Source: Methanobacteriota archaeon (GTDB lineage: Archaea; Thermoplasmatota; Thermoplasmata; UBA10834). From it: a stretch of DNA of 64,000 bases. Under the pieces are notes generated by a model. The model had not been told where the DNA came from, did not search any database, and saw nothing but the letters and a program-made list of their open reading frames with translations. Position 1 is the stretch's first letter. The number at the start of each line of letters is the position of its first letter. Location: positions 1 to 64,000 of the forward strand of contig DYTN01000001.1 of assembly GCA_020725925.1 (NCBI GenBank). Reading direction: 5' to 3'. Made by a program: the position numbers and the translations under genes. Of this stretch, positions 43,210 to 52,300 are shown piece after piece.

Positions 43210-44304
43210 ATGGCAGACGGAATCATCGCAGTGTACGCCGGGAGGGGATCCTCTCATTCGTGGACTTGGCTTGCGGACCTGTTCGAGTCCCGCGGTCTCA
43301 CGAGCGCGAGGTTCCTGGACGGCCCGCACTTCATCGGCTCGCTCGAGGCTGAGCCGTCCTTGGCCGTGATATCCGGAGGCGACGGATTCGCGATGGCCTC
43401 CTCCTTGTCAGGAGGAGGCTTTTCTCAGCTGAGCTCGTACATCGGGAGGGGCGGGGTGTACCTCGGGATCTGTGCGGGAGCCTACCTCCCCTTGCATTCG
43501 TCGGTCGCGCCATTCAGCGAATTCAACCTGTCATCTACGAGGATTGAGAACATCGAGCGCGCCCCCGGCCCGCTCGACGAAGTCCCGCCTCGCATGGCGG
43601 TGAGGTACGGTACCTGCGCAATCGTCCATCCTGTCAGGGGCGAGGTCGAGCTCGACGCTGGCCCGGACCCGCTCCTTGCCCCCATCTACGGCGGGCCCGT
43701 GTTCCGAGAGCCGTCTGTTGACGAGGTCATACTGAGGTACCGGTCGTTCACGGATCGAACCGAGTTCCAGCTCGCAGAGCCCCTCGCGTCGAGGATGATG
43801 CTCGGGAAGGCCGCCGGGGTCTCCGCTCGCCAAGGGCGCGGGAGGATGCTCCTGTTAGGTCCTCACCTCGAGCACCCAGGTTATCCCAGGGCCAACGCGC
43901 ACCTGCTCGGGCTCCTGGGGATCCGGTCCGATAGGAGGAGTCCGGGGCCGACAGTAGCGATTGAGGCGGAGAAGCTGCGACGAGCCGTCGCTGATCTCAA
44001 GGTGGCAATCGTCGGTCTCGAGAACAGGTCCTTCGTGGTTGGGAAGAAGCTCTGGGATGGGAGCAGATACCTCGAACTGGTCGATGCAATCGAGAAGCGC
44101 CTCTGCACGGCTGGCCCTGGCCTCGCAGACCACCTATCGAGCCACCTGCTTGAGGTCCGCGAGAGACTGTTGCAGATGAAGTGCGGCATCGAGACGGATG
44201 CAGACGAGACCACTGGGCTCCTTGTGGAAACGGCCAGGAAATGCGTCGACAACCACTTCCAGGTGCTCGCAGGAAAGAGATGGGTATATACAGCTCCAGC
44301 CTGA
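43210..44304 (+). CDS. BPL_N-type (class I GATase-like) protein
   Basis: A 364-residue protein. The first about 230 residues resemble the amidotransferase-like domain found before biotin protein ligase: GIIAVYAGRGSSHSWTWLAD, VISGGDGFAMAS and a nucleophile-elbow Cys in GVYLGICAGAYLPL. The remaining about 120 residues are helical and unassigned. No biotin ligase catalytic domain is present. The stop overlaps the next gene's likely start. Role unknown; proximity to a redox complex suggests linked regulation only. Confidence 0.65.
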   Translation: MADGIIAVYAGRGSSHSWTWLADLFESRGLTSARFLDGPHFIGSLEAEPSLAVISGGDGFAMASSLSGGGFSQLSSYIGRGGVYLGICAGAYLPLHSSVAPFSEFNLSSTRIENIERAPGPLDEVPPRMAVRYGTCAIVHPVRGEVELDAGPDPLLAPIYGGPVFREPSVDEVILRYRSFTDRTEFQLAEPLASRMMLGKAAGVSARQGRGRMLLLGPHLEHPGYPRANAHLLGLLGIRSDRRSPGPTVAIEAEKLRRAVADLKVAIVGLENRSFVVGKKLWDGSRYLELVDAIEKRLCTAGPGLADHLSSHLLEVRERLLQMKCGIETDADETTGLLVETARKCVDNHFQVLAGKRWVYTAPA

Positions 44305-45227
44305 TTCAAGCGCGGATGTCAGGCCGGTACCTCAAGGACAGGCTCGCGCTCTACCTCCTCTTCCTCGCGGCCGTGGTGGCCTTCTCCGCAATCGTGCTCC
44401 TGCTCCCGTACGAGACGGTCTATGTCTCGGAGAGGTCCTACTTGGAGCTCTTCCTTGCGGTGGTCATCGCATGCGTGGCTGTGTTCGTCCTGGGGACGAT
44501 GTACAACATGCTCGTCTGGATGAGCGGCAAGGGCCTGCACGGGTCGCCCGAGGGGAGGTTGCTGCGGTTGCTCCCGAGAGCGTTCAGGTTCCTTGTGCGC
44601 GGGAGGCTTTGGAAAGCTACCGCAGTGTTTGCCAAGGACGCACTCTACCTGAGCAAACTGAAGGAGAGGAGCGCATCGAGGTGGTCGATGCACCTGCTGA
44701 TACTCGGCGGGTTCATCTCGATGTTCGTGCTCGACATCATCTCCACGATATCGCTGGACATACTGCACTACGCACCTATGATTGAGGAGGACGGTTGGGC
44801 GAAGCTCTGGATAAGGGACTTCGGGTTCGATTTCGCTGGGACCATGATGCTTGCTGGGCTGCTGATCGCGGCGGGGAGGAGATTCGTCCTGAAGCCGAAG
44901 ATCGTCAGGACCGAGCTCCCGGACGCCGTCTCCCTTCTCTTTCTGCTCGCGGTCGTCGTAGGCGGGTTCGTGCTCGAAGGCATCGGGATTGCGGGCGGGA
45001 TATCCGGGCACGAAGCCAACCACGAGTACTCGTTCCTCGGCTACGCCCTCTCTCTGGCGATGCCCGGGTCCTGGGGCGCGTACTACGACCAGATATGGCT
45101 AGTCCACGGTCTCATGAGCGCTCTGCTGATCGCCTACATACCGTTCAGCAAGCTGTTCCACATGGTGGCGACTCCCATCGCGATCGAGGCAGACCGGACG
45201 TCTCCGAAGGCGGTGGGTTCTCCATGA
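44280..45227 (+). CDS. NarI/DsrM/HdrE-like cytochrome b membrane subunit
   Basis: About 315 residues with six or so membrane helices. Histidines suited to haem b lie in SRWSMHLLILGGF, DILHYAPM and the paired WLVHGLMSALLIAYIPFSKL FHM, as in NarI, DsrM and HdrE. It probably exchanges electrons between quinone-type carriers and the HdrD-like partner, whose start overlaps its stop (ATGA). The start is uncertain: ATG 44280 has AGGAAAGAG upstream but overlaps the previous gene; ATG 44316 is the alternative. Confidence 0.78.
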   Translation: MGIYSSSLIQARMSGRYLKDRLALYLLFLAAVVAFSAIVLLLPYETVYVSERSYLELFLAVVIACVAVFVLGTMYNMLVWMSGKGLHGSPEGRLLRLLPRAFRFLVRGRLWKATAVFAKDALYLSKLKERSASRWSMHLLILGGFISMFVLDIISTISLDILHYAPMIEEDGWAKLWIRDFGFDFAGTMMLAGLLIAAGRRFVLKPKIVRTELPDAVSLLFLLAVVVGGFVLEGIGIAGGISGHEANHEYSFLGYALSLAMPGSWGAYYDQIWLVHGLMSALLIAYIPFSKLFHMVATPIAIEADRTSPKAVGSP

Positions 45228-46447
45228 GGAAGCTGGACATCTCCGGTCTCGACGTGCTCTCGCTCATGCGGTTCGATGCATGCACTCGCTGCGGCGAGTG
45301 CACGTCGACGTGTCCGACAGGCGGCGAGGCCCAGGACATCGAACTCGTCACACCGAGAGGAAAGATACTCAAGCTCAAGGAGTTCTGCAGGATGCAGTAT
45401 GGTCTGAGGGCGAAATTGCTCGGGCCGAAGGACATCCCCGAGGCGCAACTGAGGGAGCTCGCGAGCAGATCCTACGAGTGCACGATATGCGGGCAGTGCA
45501 AGACCGTTTGCCCAGCGCACCTCGACACCATCTCTATGTGGGAGAACATGCGCGAGTTCCTGGTGGCCAATGGCCTCGGCCCGATGGAAGCGCACGCGCA
45601 GATAGTCAAGAGCATCGAGAACTACGGCAACCCTTGGATGCAGCCCAGGACTCAGAGGTCCAGGTGGGCCAAGCGGATCGAGACGGAAGTCAAGACCAAG
45701 GACGTGCTCAAGGAGAAGTGCGAGGTGCTCTACTTCGTCGGGTGCACGGCCGCCTACGACCCGAACATCAGGGACATGGCGGAGAACACTGCCCGAGTAC
45801 TGGTCAACGCGGGGGTCGATTTCGGCACCCTTGGGAACGACGAGGGCTGCTGCGGGTCCACGCTCCTGAGGACCGGCCTTCAGGAATCAGCCAAGAAGAT
45901 GGTCGAAAAGAACATCGAGCTGTTCGAACGCGCATCGCCCTCATTGATTGTCACGAGCTGCGCAGGGTGCTTCAAGACCATCAAGCAGGACTATCCAAAG
46001 ATGGGCGTCGTCCGTCCGAAGGTCGTTCATGTCACGCAGCTCGTGAACGAGCTCCTCGATTCGGGCAGGCTGAGACTGGACAAGCGCGTCGAAGGCACAG
46101 CAACCTTCCACGACCCATGCCATCTCGGCCGGCATAACGGTCTCTACGATGAGCCGAGGAGGATCCTTGAGGCCGTCCCGGGGCTCAGGTTGGTCGAGAT
46201 GGAGCGCAACAGGGCAGAGGCGAGGTGTTGTGGCGCCGGTGGCGGGGTGAAGACGGCCTTCCCGGATCTCGCCCAGAAGGTCTCAGCGCTCAGAGTCGAG
46301 GACGCCGAGCGCTCGGGGGCGGACATGCTCGTTACCTCGTGCCCGTTCTGCTACCAGAGCCTCAAGGCGGGGCTCGAGGCGAAACCATCCAGGGTGAGCA
46401 TGCACGACCTAATGGAGCTGGTCAGCATGGCCTGCTCCCACGGGTAG
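45224..46447 (+). CDS. HdrD/GlpC/DsrK-like iron-sulfur protein with two CCG domains
   Basis: A 407-residue protein. Two [4Fe-4S] motifs (CTRCGECTSTCP and CTICGQCKTVCP) are followed by two CCG domains: GCTAAYD ... EGCCGS ... SCAGC, and HDPCHLGRH ... ARCCGAGGG ... SCPFC. In HdrD these hold the cluster that reduces heterodisulfide; related DsrK and GlpC serve other donors. Coupled by ATGA to the membrane cytochrome b-like gene, it forms an HdrDE/DsrMK-like membrane redox module. The true substrate cannot be told. Confidence 0.88.
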   Translation: MRKLDISGLDVLSLMRFDACTRCGECTSTCPTGGEAQDIELVTPRGKILKLKEFCRMQYGLRAKLLGPKDIPEAQLRELASRSYECTICGQCKTVCPAHLDTISMWENMREFLVANGLGPMEAHAQIVKSIENYGNPWMQPRTQRSRWAKRIETEVKTKDVLKEKCEVLYFVGCTAAYDPNIRDMAENTARVLVNAGVDFGTLGNDEGCCGSTLLRTGLQESAKKMVEKNIELFERASPSLIVTSCAGCFKTIKQDYPKMGVVRPKVVHVTQLVNELLDSGRLRLDKRVEGTATFHDPCHLGRHNGLYDEPRRILEAVPGLRLVEMERNRAEARCCGAGGGVKTAFPDLAQKVSALRVEDAERSGADMLVTSCPFCYQSLKAGLEAKPSRVSMHDLMELVSMACSHG

Positions 46448-47572
46448 CCGCACGGCCTGCTTCCTCAGTTCGTGCGCGACGGCGCCCATCCCGAGGAACG
46501 GAATCGCCAGCAGAAACACCTCCTGCGGCGTCATGCCCATGTACAGGAGTAGCATCAGAAGGGCGATCGCCCCCACGCGCCCGATGTCGAGCAGGAACTC
46601 GCGCGTGAGGACGGAGTCGTTCTTCGTCTCCTCCAGCTTGTCAGTGAGGATCGCGAAGAGGAACACCGGGAACACGAACGACGCGAACTCGAGCAGCCCG
46701 TTCCCAATCGCATATTCCTCGAGAGACGACGCCAGGAAAATGGCCACGATGCAGGGCATCGAGGCGAACACGCTGATCCGCAGGAACAGGTTCCTGTTCT
46801 GAATCTTGTCCGAGACCTTCCCCAGGATGATGCCCATGGCTCCTGCAGCGAGCCCGAACAGCGAGAAGAGCGCGCCCAGGGACACCTCGTCCTGGTTGAA
46901 GGTCCACGCGACGAGCACGACATCCACCCAGAAAATCCCCTCGAACCCTCCCTCTCCAAGGGTGGCTATCACGTTCCTCCTGCCTATGGCCTCCAGCCTG
47001 ATGCGCATGACCTGGTCCTTCGGGATGTATCTCCTGTACGCAGCCACCGTGACCGCGGTCAGGACGATTATGGACATGCCGAGCCCGAACAGAACCGTGT
47101 AGCTGACGTATCCTATGACGAGCCCTCCGAGGAGGGGCGCGATGAACGTCACTGCCGGCCAGACGAAGAAGAATGCCCCGTAGGTCACGCCCCTGTCGGT
47201 CTTCTGGGTCATCTGCGCCATCAGTATGTTGAACGGCGTCCAGAAGAGCGGGTAGAACAATCCGAACGCGAGCCCGACCGAGAGGGAGATGATCCAGCCG
47301 TCCTTGACCACGATGAGCATGATGTATTCGACGCAGAGCCACGCGAGGCCGGCAATCATCGCGTTCCTCGGGTCGAGGTGAGGCTTCCAGGACATCCAGA
47401 GGCTCACGATGATTGATATGGCGAAGCCCATGATGAGGTATGTTGGCACGGACCAGAGGGGCATGTCCAGCTCGTTGAGCAAGTAGACCATGTTGAAGGA
47501 TGCCGCGAAGGTGTTGCCGAAGGCGAGCAGGGTCTCGATTATCATCAGCCCTGCGAAGGCTCGCCTGTCCAT
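46409..47572 (-). CDS. MFS transporter
   Basis: A 387-residue protein with about twelve hydrophobic helices arranged as two halves with a basic loop near residue 190 (AAYRRYIPKDQVMRIRLEAI), consistent with the major facilitator superfamily. Substrate unknown. Its 3' end overlaps the HdrD-like gene by about 39 bases in convergent orientation, so one of the two ends could be shorter than annotated. Confidence 0.75.
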   Translation of the reverse strand: MDRRAFAGLMIIETLLAFGNTFAASFNMVYLLNELDMPLWSVPTYLIMGFAISIIVSLWMSWKPHLDPRNAMIAGLAWLCVEYIMLIVVKDGWIISLSVGLAFGLFYPLFWTPFNILMAQMTQKTDRGVTYGAFFFVWPAVTFIAPLLGGLVIGYVSYTVLFGLGMSIIVLTAVTVAAYRRYIPKDQVMRIRLEAIGRRNVIATLGEGGFEGIFWVDVVLVAWTFNQDEVSLGALFSLFGLAAGAMGIILGKVSDKIQNRNLFLRISVFASMPCIVAIFLASSLEEYAIGNGLLEFASFVFPVFLFAILTDKLEETKNDSVLTREFLLDIGRVGAIALLMLLLYMGMTPQEVFLLAIPFLGMGAVAHELRKQAVRLPVGAGHADQLH

Positions 47573-47620
47573 GGAAGACGAAATCAGGGAGCTCGGCTTA
47601 AGCCTTGCCTGGGGGAAGCG

Positions 47621-47791
47621 CTACTTCTCGACGCTCAACTTCGAAAACAGCTTCTGCTTCTGATGCCCGCCAGGACCCCCTCTGCGTTCCCTGGCAGTCT
47701 GAACGCAGTCCTCGGAATCGCACACGAACGCTGCGAACAGGAACCTGGTCGCGGGCTTGCCGCACACCTCGCACTTCTCGTCTGTCTTCAT
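47621..47791 (-). CDS. Small zinc-finger-like protein, 56 residues
   Basis: A 56-residue gene: MKTDEKCEVCGKPATRFLFA followed by AFVCDSEDCVQTARERRGG and a basic tail. The CxxC and CxxxxC pairs suggest zinc binding. GAGGAG lies just before the ATG, which overlaps the stop of the upstream membrane zinc-ribbon gene (ATGA), so it is translated with that gene. Small but well supported. Confidence 0.65.
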   Translation of the reverse strand: MKTDEKCEVCGKPATRFLFAAFVCDSEDCVQTARERRGGPGGHQKQKLFSKLSVEK

Positions 47792-48492
47792 CTAGAACTC
47801 CTCAAGTGAGGTACATCGTATCTAAGCTTGCGCCTCACGGCAGAGGCCTTTCGGGCCAGAACGCGCTTGCCGATCCTGGTTTCCTGGAGGACGGCGTAGA
47901 ACTCCAGGTCCGCACCACACTCGGTGCAGACCGCTCCCGACCTCGGCGGACCCGCCTCACAGATCGGGCAAGCGGTCAAGCCCGAGAGCCTGGCGCTGGA
48001 GCGGGCCTTGCCGCCTAGGAGACCTCTCGAACCTGCTGCCGGAGAAGCATCTGCGGCTGCCAAGCCAATCGGAAGTCCGAGTGCCTTTCCAGTCGTCTGT
48101 CGGGGAGTCGAGGTGGGTTGTATTTCCAGCGCGGACCCGAATGAGACCACCGCCTTGGGTGCCACCCATGTGAATGCCCTCTGGCTATTCGCTCTGGCGA
48201 ACTTGAGCAGCCTCTGCCTCAGGGCCCCTGTCTCTCCCGAGTCGTCCAGGCCGTAGATCCTGCAGAGTATCCGCAGATCGTCCCGGTCTTCGAAGAGCAT
48301 GATGTCGTTCTCCGGCACGACCTCAACATGGTACCTCTTGTATAGCACGTACGCGTACACGATTGCGATGACCGTCGCTCCGGAGAGGGTTGGGGCCGTC
48401 TCGTACCCGAGGTCTATCAGAATGGCGGCTGCGGCAAAGTCGACCAGGACGAAGACAATCGACAGCGCCCCCCAAGCCTGCCTGGGCCCCAT
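47788..48492 (-). CDS. Membrane protein with SAP-like and zinc-ribbon domains
   Basis: A 234-residue protein. Two N-terminal membrane helices (WGALSIVFVLVDFAAAAILI and SGATVIAIVYAYVLYKRY) are followed by a cytoplasmic segment with a SAP-like helical pattern (DLRILCRIYGLDDSGETGAL RQRLL) and a C-terminal zinc ribbon (CPICEAGPPRSGAVCTECG). It shares the membrane plus zinc-ribbon plan with several other genes in this window. Function unknown. Confidence 0.6.
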   Translation of the reverse strand: MGPRQAWGALSIVFVLVDFAAAAILIDLGYETAPTLSGATVIAIVYAYVLYKRYHVEVVPENDIMLFEDRDDLRILCRIYGLDDSGETGALRQRLLKFARANSQRAFTWVAPKAVVSFGSALEIQPTSTPRQTTGKALGLPIGLAAADASPAAGSRGLLGGKARSSARLSGLTACPICEAGPPRSGAVCTECGADLEFYAVLQETRIGKRVLARKASAVRRKLRYDVPHLRSSR

Positions 48493-48543
48493 CTTATCGG
48501 ACCTAGAGGGTCAGGGCGCTAGAATAACCTGTGGTCAGGCGAG

Positions 48544-49368
48544 CTAGATTCTCTCTATCTTCATCGAGAAGTCCTTCGATTTGCAGGAGTGCGTGAGCCA
48601 GCCCAAGGATATGATGTCCACGGCGGAAGCGTAGTCCTCGATGTTGTCCGGGCTGATGCCCCCGGAGACCTCGATGAGCACATTGCGCCTAATTCGCCTC
48701 AACTCGGCCGCTATCTTCCTGGCCGCGGCGGGCGTGAAGTTGTCAAGCATGATGATGTCAGCGCCTCCATCAAGCGCGGCCATTGCCTCCTCGGCGTCTT
48801 CGACCTCTATCTCGATCTTCTTGGTGAAGCTCCCGCGTTTCGCCCTCTTCAGTGCCTCCCGCACGCCCCCTGCCAGCCTTATGTGGTTGTTCTTTATGAG
48901 GACAGCATCGTCCAGGCCGTATCTGTGCGGGTCGCCCCCGCCGAGGATGACCGCTCGCTTTTCGAACTCCCTGAAGCCCGGAGTCGTCTTTCTGGTGGCT
49001 GCGACCCTGACCTTCGGGTTCACCCTTCTGCATTTGCGCACCAGGTCGTCGGTAAGTGTGGCAATCCCGCTCATCCGCATGATCAAGTTCAACGCGAGCC
49101 TTTCGCCAGCGAGCAGGCTTCTGGCGCTCCCGGTGACCTCGAGGACGACCTGGCCCTTCCTCACGCGGGTGCCGTCCTCCAGACGCTTGATCGCCTTCGC
49201 CCCGAGCTCCTTGAAGACCTCGGCCGCATCCTGCGCACCTGCAAGAACGCACGGCTCCTTGCAAGTGATCCTCCCGACGGCGCGGAGGTCCACGGGTATT
49301 ACCAATTCCGAGGTGATGTCCCCGGAGCCGATGTCCTCTCGCAGGAACTCCTGGTACTTCGACCTCAT
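48544..49368 (-). CDS. nadC: Nicotinate-nucleotide pyrophosphorylase
   Basis: A 274-residue NadC. Motifs include EDIGSGDITSELVI at the start, LALNLIMRMSGIATLT, the PRPP-binding region RKTTPGFREFEKRAVILGGG and KNNHIRLAGG, and IEVSGGISPDNIEDYA. It makes nicotinate mononucleotide from quinolinate and PRPP in NAD synthesis. NadA/NadB are not adjacent. Confidence 0.92.
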   Translation of the reverse strand: MRSKYQEFLREDIGSGDITSELVIPVDLRAVGRITCKEPCVLAGAQDAAEVFKELGAKAIKRLEDGTRVRKGQVVLEVTGSARSLLAGERLALNLIMRMSGIATLTDDLVRKCRRVNPKVRVAATRKTTPGFREFEKRAVILGGGDPHRYGLDDAVLIKNNHIRLAGGVREALKRAKRGSFTKKIEIEVEDAEEAMAALDGGADIIMLDNFTPAAARKIAAELRRIRRNVLIEVSGGISPDNIEDYASAVDIISLGWLTHSCKSKDFSMKIERI

Positions 49369-49425
49369 TCATCGGGAGTGAGGGATTCGGAACATAACTA
49401 TGTTTTGCCCGCAAGGCCGGCCGCT

Positions 49426-50661
49426 TTATAGGGCCCACTTGTCGCCGTTCCTCGGCAGGAGCACCTCGAAGCCCTCGGACCTGAGGTCGCCTGCGAGCAG
49501 CTCCCGCTGGTCGCCATGCATGAGCACTATCTTCTCGGGCTCGCACCCCTTGGCGAAGGCCATGAGCTCGTCGTGGCCCGCATGCGCTGAGAAGTCGAAC
49601 TTGAGCACCTCGCAGTTCACCCTCTCTGTGACGCCCTGGAAGTCCATCGTGCCGGTCTCCAGCAGCTTCCTGCCATTGCTCCCCTCGACCTGGTAGCCCG
49701 TGAGGAGGATGGCGCTCTTCGGGTCGTCCCTGACGGCGTCGACGTAGTTGAGCACGGGCCCGCCGTCGAGCATCCCGCTGGTCGTGAGTATGGCATCGCC
49801 CTTCAGCGCCCGCGCCCTCCCCTGGGAGGTCCTGACCTCGTGCGTCCTCGAGGCAGCGTTTCTGAGGCGCTTGGCCGAGCGAAGGAACTCCGGGTACCGG
49901 AGGTAGATCTTGTTCACCTTCTTGCCCATGCCGTCCAGCCAGAACTCGAACCTGCTGTCCTTGAGCAGGAGCATCAGCTCCTGGCACCTGCCCACGGCGA
50001 AGCTCGGGATGATCGCCATCCCTCCCCTGTTCGTGACCTCCTCGATCTTCTTGAGCAAGGCGTACTCCGTCTTAAGCCTGGCGGGGTGGTTCCTGCCGGA
50101 GTATGTGGATTCCATTATGAGGTTGTCGCACTTCACTGGCTTCGCGCCCGCCACGAGGCGCGTGTCCAGCGTGTGTATGTCCCCGGTCACGAGCGTGGTC
50201 CGCTTGCCCCTGAGCTCGTACATCGTTGCGCCTGGTATGTGCCCCGCGGAATGCGCTGCCACCTGCAGGCCGCCCGCGGATGTGGTGTCGCCGAACATGA
50301 TCTCGTCGAACCTCCTGCGGGCGATCTTCACATCGGAGGATGTGTAGAACTCGGGGTACCCCTCGGCCTCCCCTATCTTGATGCTGTCCTCCATGAGCAG
50401 GATGCCTATCTCCCTGGAGACGCTCGTCGAGATGACATCGATGTCGTACCTGGATGTGAGCCACGGAATCATTCCGGAGTGGTCCAGGTGCGAATGAGTG
50501 AGGAACATGATGTCCACTGGCGGGCACGGTGCGGGGTATTGGGGCGGGTCAGTGGCGGTCATGCCGTAGTCGAACAGCATGCGCGCGCCCGGGCACTTGA
50601 GCAGTATGCCCAGCCTGCCGACTTCGTGCCCTCCCCCGAGAAACTCGCCTTCGATTGGCAT
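49426..50661 (-). CDS. Metallo-beta-lactamase/beta-CASP ribonuclease (archaeal CPSF2/RNase J type)
   Basis: A 411-residue nuclease. Zinc motifs include FLTHSHLDHSG, HSAGHIPGATMYEL and TGDIH, and the C-terminal part has SAHAGHDELMAF and VLMHGDQRE. The insertion in the middle is the beta-CASP domain. Such enzymes act as 5'-3' exonucleases or endonucleases on RNA. It lacks an N-terminal KH domain, so it is the aCPSF2 class rather than aCPSF1. A GC-rich spacer of about 57 bases separates it from the YjbQ gene. Confidence 0.88.
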   Translation of the reverse strand: MPIEGEFLGGGHEVGRLGILLKCPGARMLFDYGMTATDPPQYPAPCPPVDIMFLTHSHLDHSGMIPWLTSRYDIDVISTSVSREIGILLMEDSIKIGEAEGYPEFYTSSDVKIARRRFDEIMFGDTTSAGGLQVAAHSAGHIPGATMYELRGKRTTLVTGDIHTLDTRLVAGAKPVKCDNLIMESTYSGRNHPARLKTEYALLKKIEEVTNRGGMAIIPSFAVGRCQELMLLLKDSRFEFWLDGMGKKVNKIYLRYPEFLRSAKRLRNAASRTHEVRTSQGRARALKGDAILTTSGMLDGGPVLNYVDAVRDDPKSAILLTGYQVEGSNGRKLLETGTMDFQGVTERVNCEVLKFDFSAHAGHDELMAFAKGCEPEKIVLMHGDQRELLAGDLRSEGFEVLLPRNGDKWAL

Positions 50662-50718
50662 TTCGACCAGGCCAAGGGCTCACGGTATAATATGATTGCG
50701 CCCGGCACTTCGAGCGCG

Positions 50719-51141
50719 CTACTTGTCGCCAACGACCTGGACGACCAGCTCCCTGGACCTCGGCTTGTTGTCGAACTCCATGAAGACTATCTGCTGCCAG
50801 GTCCCGAGCAGCGGGCTGCCGCCGACGACAGGCACGGTGAGCGAGGGCCCGACGAACGACGCCCGTATGTGGGAGTGCCCGTTCCCGTCTCCCCAGCGGG
50901 CGTGGTGCCCATAGTCGATGTCCTTCGGGTAGAGCCTGTCCATCGCCTCGCGCATGTCCGATACGAGCCCGGGCTCGTGTTCGACCGTCGTCACTGCCGC
51001 CGTCGAGCCGGCCACGAACACGCACGCGAGGCCCTCCCTGATGCCGGATTTCGAAACAACGTCCTGCACCTTTGCCGTCACATCGATTATCTCGTCCTTC
51101 GCGCCGGTCTTGAGGGCTATCGTGCCGCGGAATGAAGCCAT
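50719..51141 (-). CDS. YjbQ/UPF0047 family protein
   Basis: A 140-residue protein of the YjbQ family, with CVFVAGSTAAVTTVEHEPGL, DYGHHARWGDGNGHSHIRAS and LGTWQQIVFMEFD. The conserved His residues bind a metal; some members can replace thiamine-phosphate synthase, but the general function is unclear. The ATG at 51141 has GGGAT upstream. Confidence 0.88.
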   Translation of the reverse strand: MASFRGTIALKTGAKDEIIDVTAKVQDVVSKSGIREGLACVFVAGSTAAVTTVEHEPGLVSDMREAMDRLYPKDIDYGHHARWGDGNGHSHIRASFVGPSLTVPVVGGSPLLGTWQQIVFMEFDNKPRSRELVVQVVGDK

Positions 51142-51268
51142 GGGATCCCCTTTTCCACGGCCAATCATTCTCATGGCCGATAACATTTTTGACCGTTCGA
51201 AAGGTGTCCTTGTCTTTCGGCCATTGGCGATGGTACGTACCATCGCCGCGCGACGGAATGGAGCAAGA

Positions 51269-51278
51269 GATATATATC
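51269..51278 (+). promoter_or_regulatory. TATA box, leaderless spacing
   Basis: GATATATATC lies about 30 bases before the ATG at 51305, the spacing of an archaeal leaderless transcript, and supports that start. Confidence 0.6.
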
Positions 51279-51304
51279 CACGTTTCACAATCTTCGCTAG
51301 GCAA

Positions 51305-51682
51305 ATGAGCTCCGGACACGAGTACTACGGAAGGCCCTTCAAGGCCTACAACTCAGGCAGACGGGTCTGGTTGGCATCGACATTCCGCGTGGAGCTTATC
51401 AAGAACGGCATCGAAAAGGCGGGGAGCATAAACCGGCTTGCCCGGGAGATGGGCTACCGGTCGCGCATCCACCCGGGATGGAGCGTCAGGCAGATCCTAG
51501 TGGGCGAGCAGCCGTTCCCCTACGAGAAGCTCGTGAAGTTGTCAGACTTCGTGGGCTTCCCCATCGAAGACATCCTCCGGTACAGGACGGAGCCGGACAG
51601 GGTCACGCTCGAGAACACCAACGACGCCCTGAAGAAGTACGGCCTCTGGTGCTACCACGTGCAGAGGATCCGGCTGCGGTAG
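51305..51682 (+). CDS. HTH-like hypothetical protein
   Basis: A 125-residue basic protein (MSSGHEYYGRPFKAYNSGRR VWL). It has a helix-turn-helix-like stretch (IEKAGSINRLAREMGYRSRI) with aromatic-rich ends. A DNA- or RNA-binding role is possible. No family I can name with confidence. The TATA box about 30 bases upstream supports the ATG. Confidence 0.55.
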   Translation: MSSGHEYYGRPFKAYNSGRRVWLASTFRVELIKNGIEKAGSINRLAREMGYRSRIHPGWSVRQILVGEQPFPYEKLVKLSDFVGFPIEDILRYRTEPDRVTLENTNDALKKYGLWCYHVQRIRLR

Positions 51683-51768
51683 GCGAAATCCGGTCTCATT
51701 CCGCATCCGCTTTGGTTCTTTCTGTCTTTCGTGCCAGCAGAACGCTCGCCCGGCCTTCCGCAACAAAC

Positions 51769-51777
51769 CATATATAC
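51769..51777 (+). promoter_or_regulatory. TATA box of the nfeD-slipin operon
   Basis: CATATATAC, about 25-30 bases before the ATG at 51800, again with leaderless spacing. Confidence 0.6.
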
Positions 51778-51799
51778 GCCCAAGCTTGTTGTGGCAATC

Positions 51800-52258
51800 A
51801 TGGCACTTGGGGGTTTCGAACTCGGTCTGGCGTTCGTGGTCTTGGGCATACTCATGCTCCTAGCGGAGGTGTCCTCCCCAGGAGCGTTCATCCTCGTCCC
51901 CGCGACGGTGCTGATCGTCCTCGGAAGCATGGGCATGCTCGCACCTAACCTGCTGCTAAGCTGGTGGTCGCCCGTTATCGCAGGCGCAATCACCATTCCG
52001 CTCACATACGCGACCTTCAAGATGTACCAGAAGCTCGCGCCGCCCGCCCCACCTGAGACGACTGTCGCCACATCGTTGATCGGCAAGGTCGGCGTCGTGG
52101 AGACGGAGGTTGTCCCGAACAGCCTCAAGGGGAAGGTCAGGATTGAGCACGACACTTGGAGCGCCACATCCGCGAGGCCCATCCCGCCCGGCAAGAGGAT
52201 CGTGGTCCGGGCGAGCGAGGGCGTGCATGTCACTGTAGAGGAGGCTCCGGAGACCTAG
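51800..52258 (+). CDS. NfeD-like membrane protein
   Basis: A 152-residue protein. Two hydrophobic segments (LAFVVLGILMLLAEVSSPGA and ILVPATVLIVLGSMGMLAP) and a further helix precede the C-terminal OB-fold domain typical of NfeD (ATSLIGKVGVVETEVVPNSL KGKVRIEHDTW). NfeD and slipin genes are regularly paired; together they form membrane-organising complexes. The slipin gene starts 42 bases later. Short form without the serine protease domain. Confidence 0.85.
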   Translation: MALGGFELGLAFVVLGILMLLAEVSSPGAFILVPATVLIVLGSMGMLAPNLLLSWWSPVIAGAITIPLTYATFKMYQKLAPPAPPETTVATSLIGKVGVVETEVVPNSLKGKVRIEHDTWSATSARPIPPGKRIVVRASEGVHVTVEEAPET

Positions 52259-52300
52259 TCCCGGTCACCGACATCATACGGAGGAGAAGGGGGAATTGGA

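Noticed and set aside
47605-48018. A 137-codon plus-strand frame over the small zinc-finger gene
   Set aside because: It lies opposite two coupled minus-strand genes with good ribosome sites and cysteine motifs.
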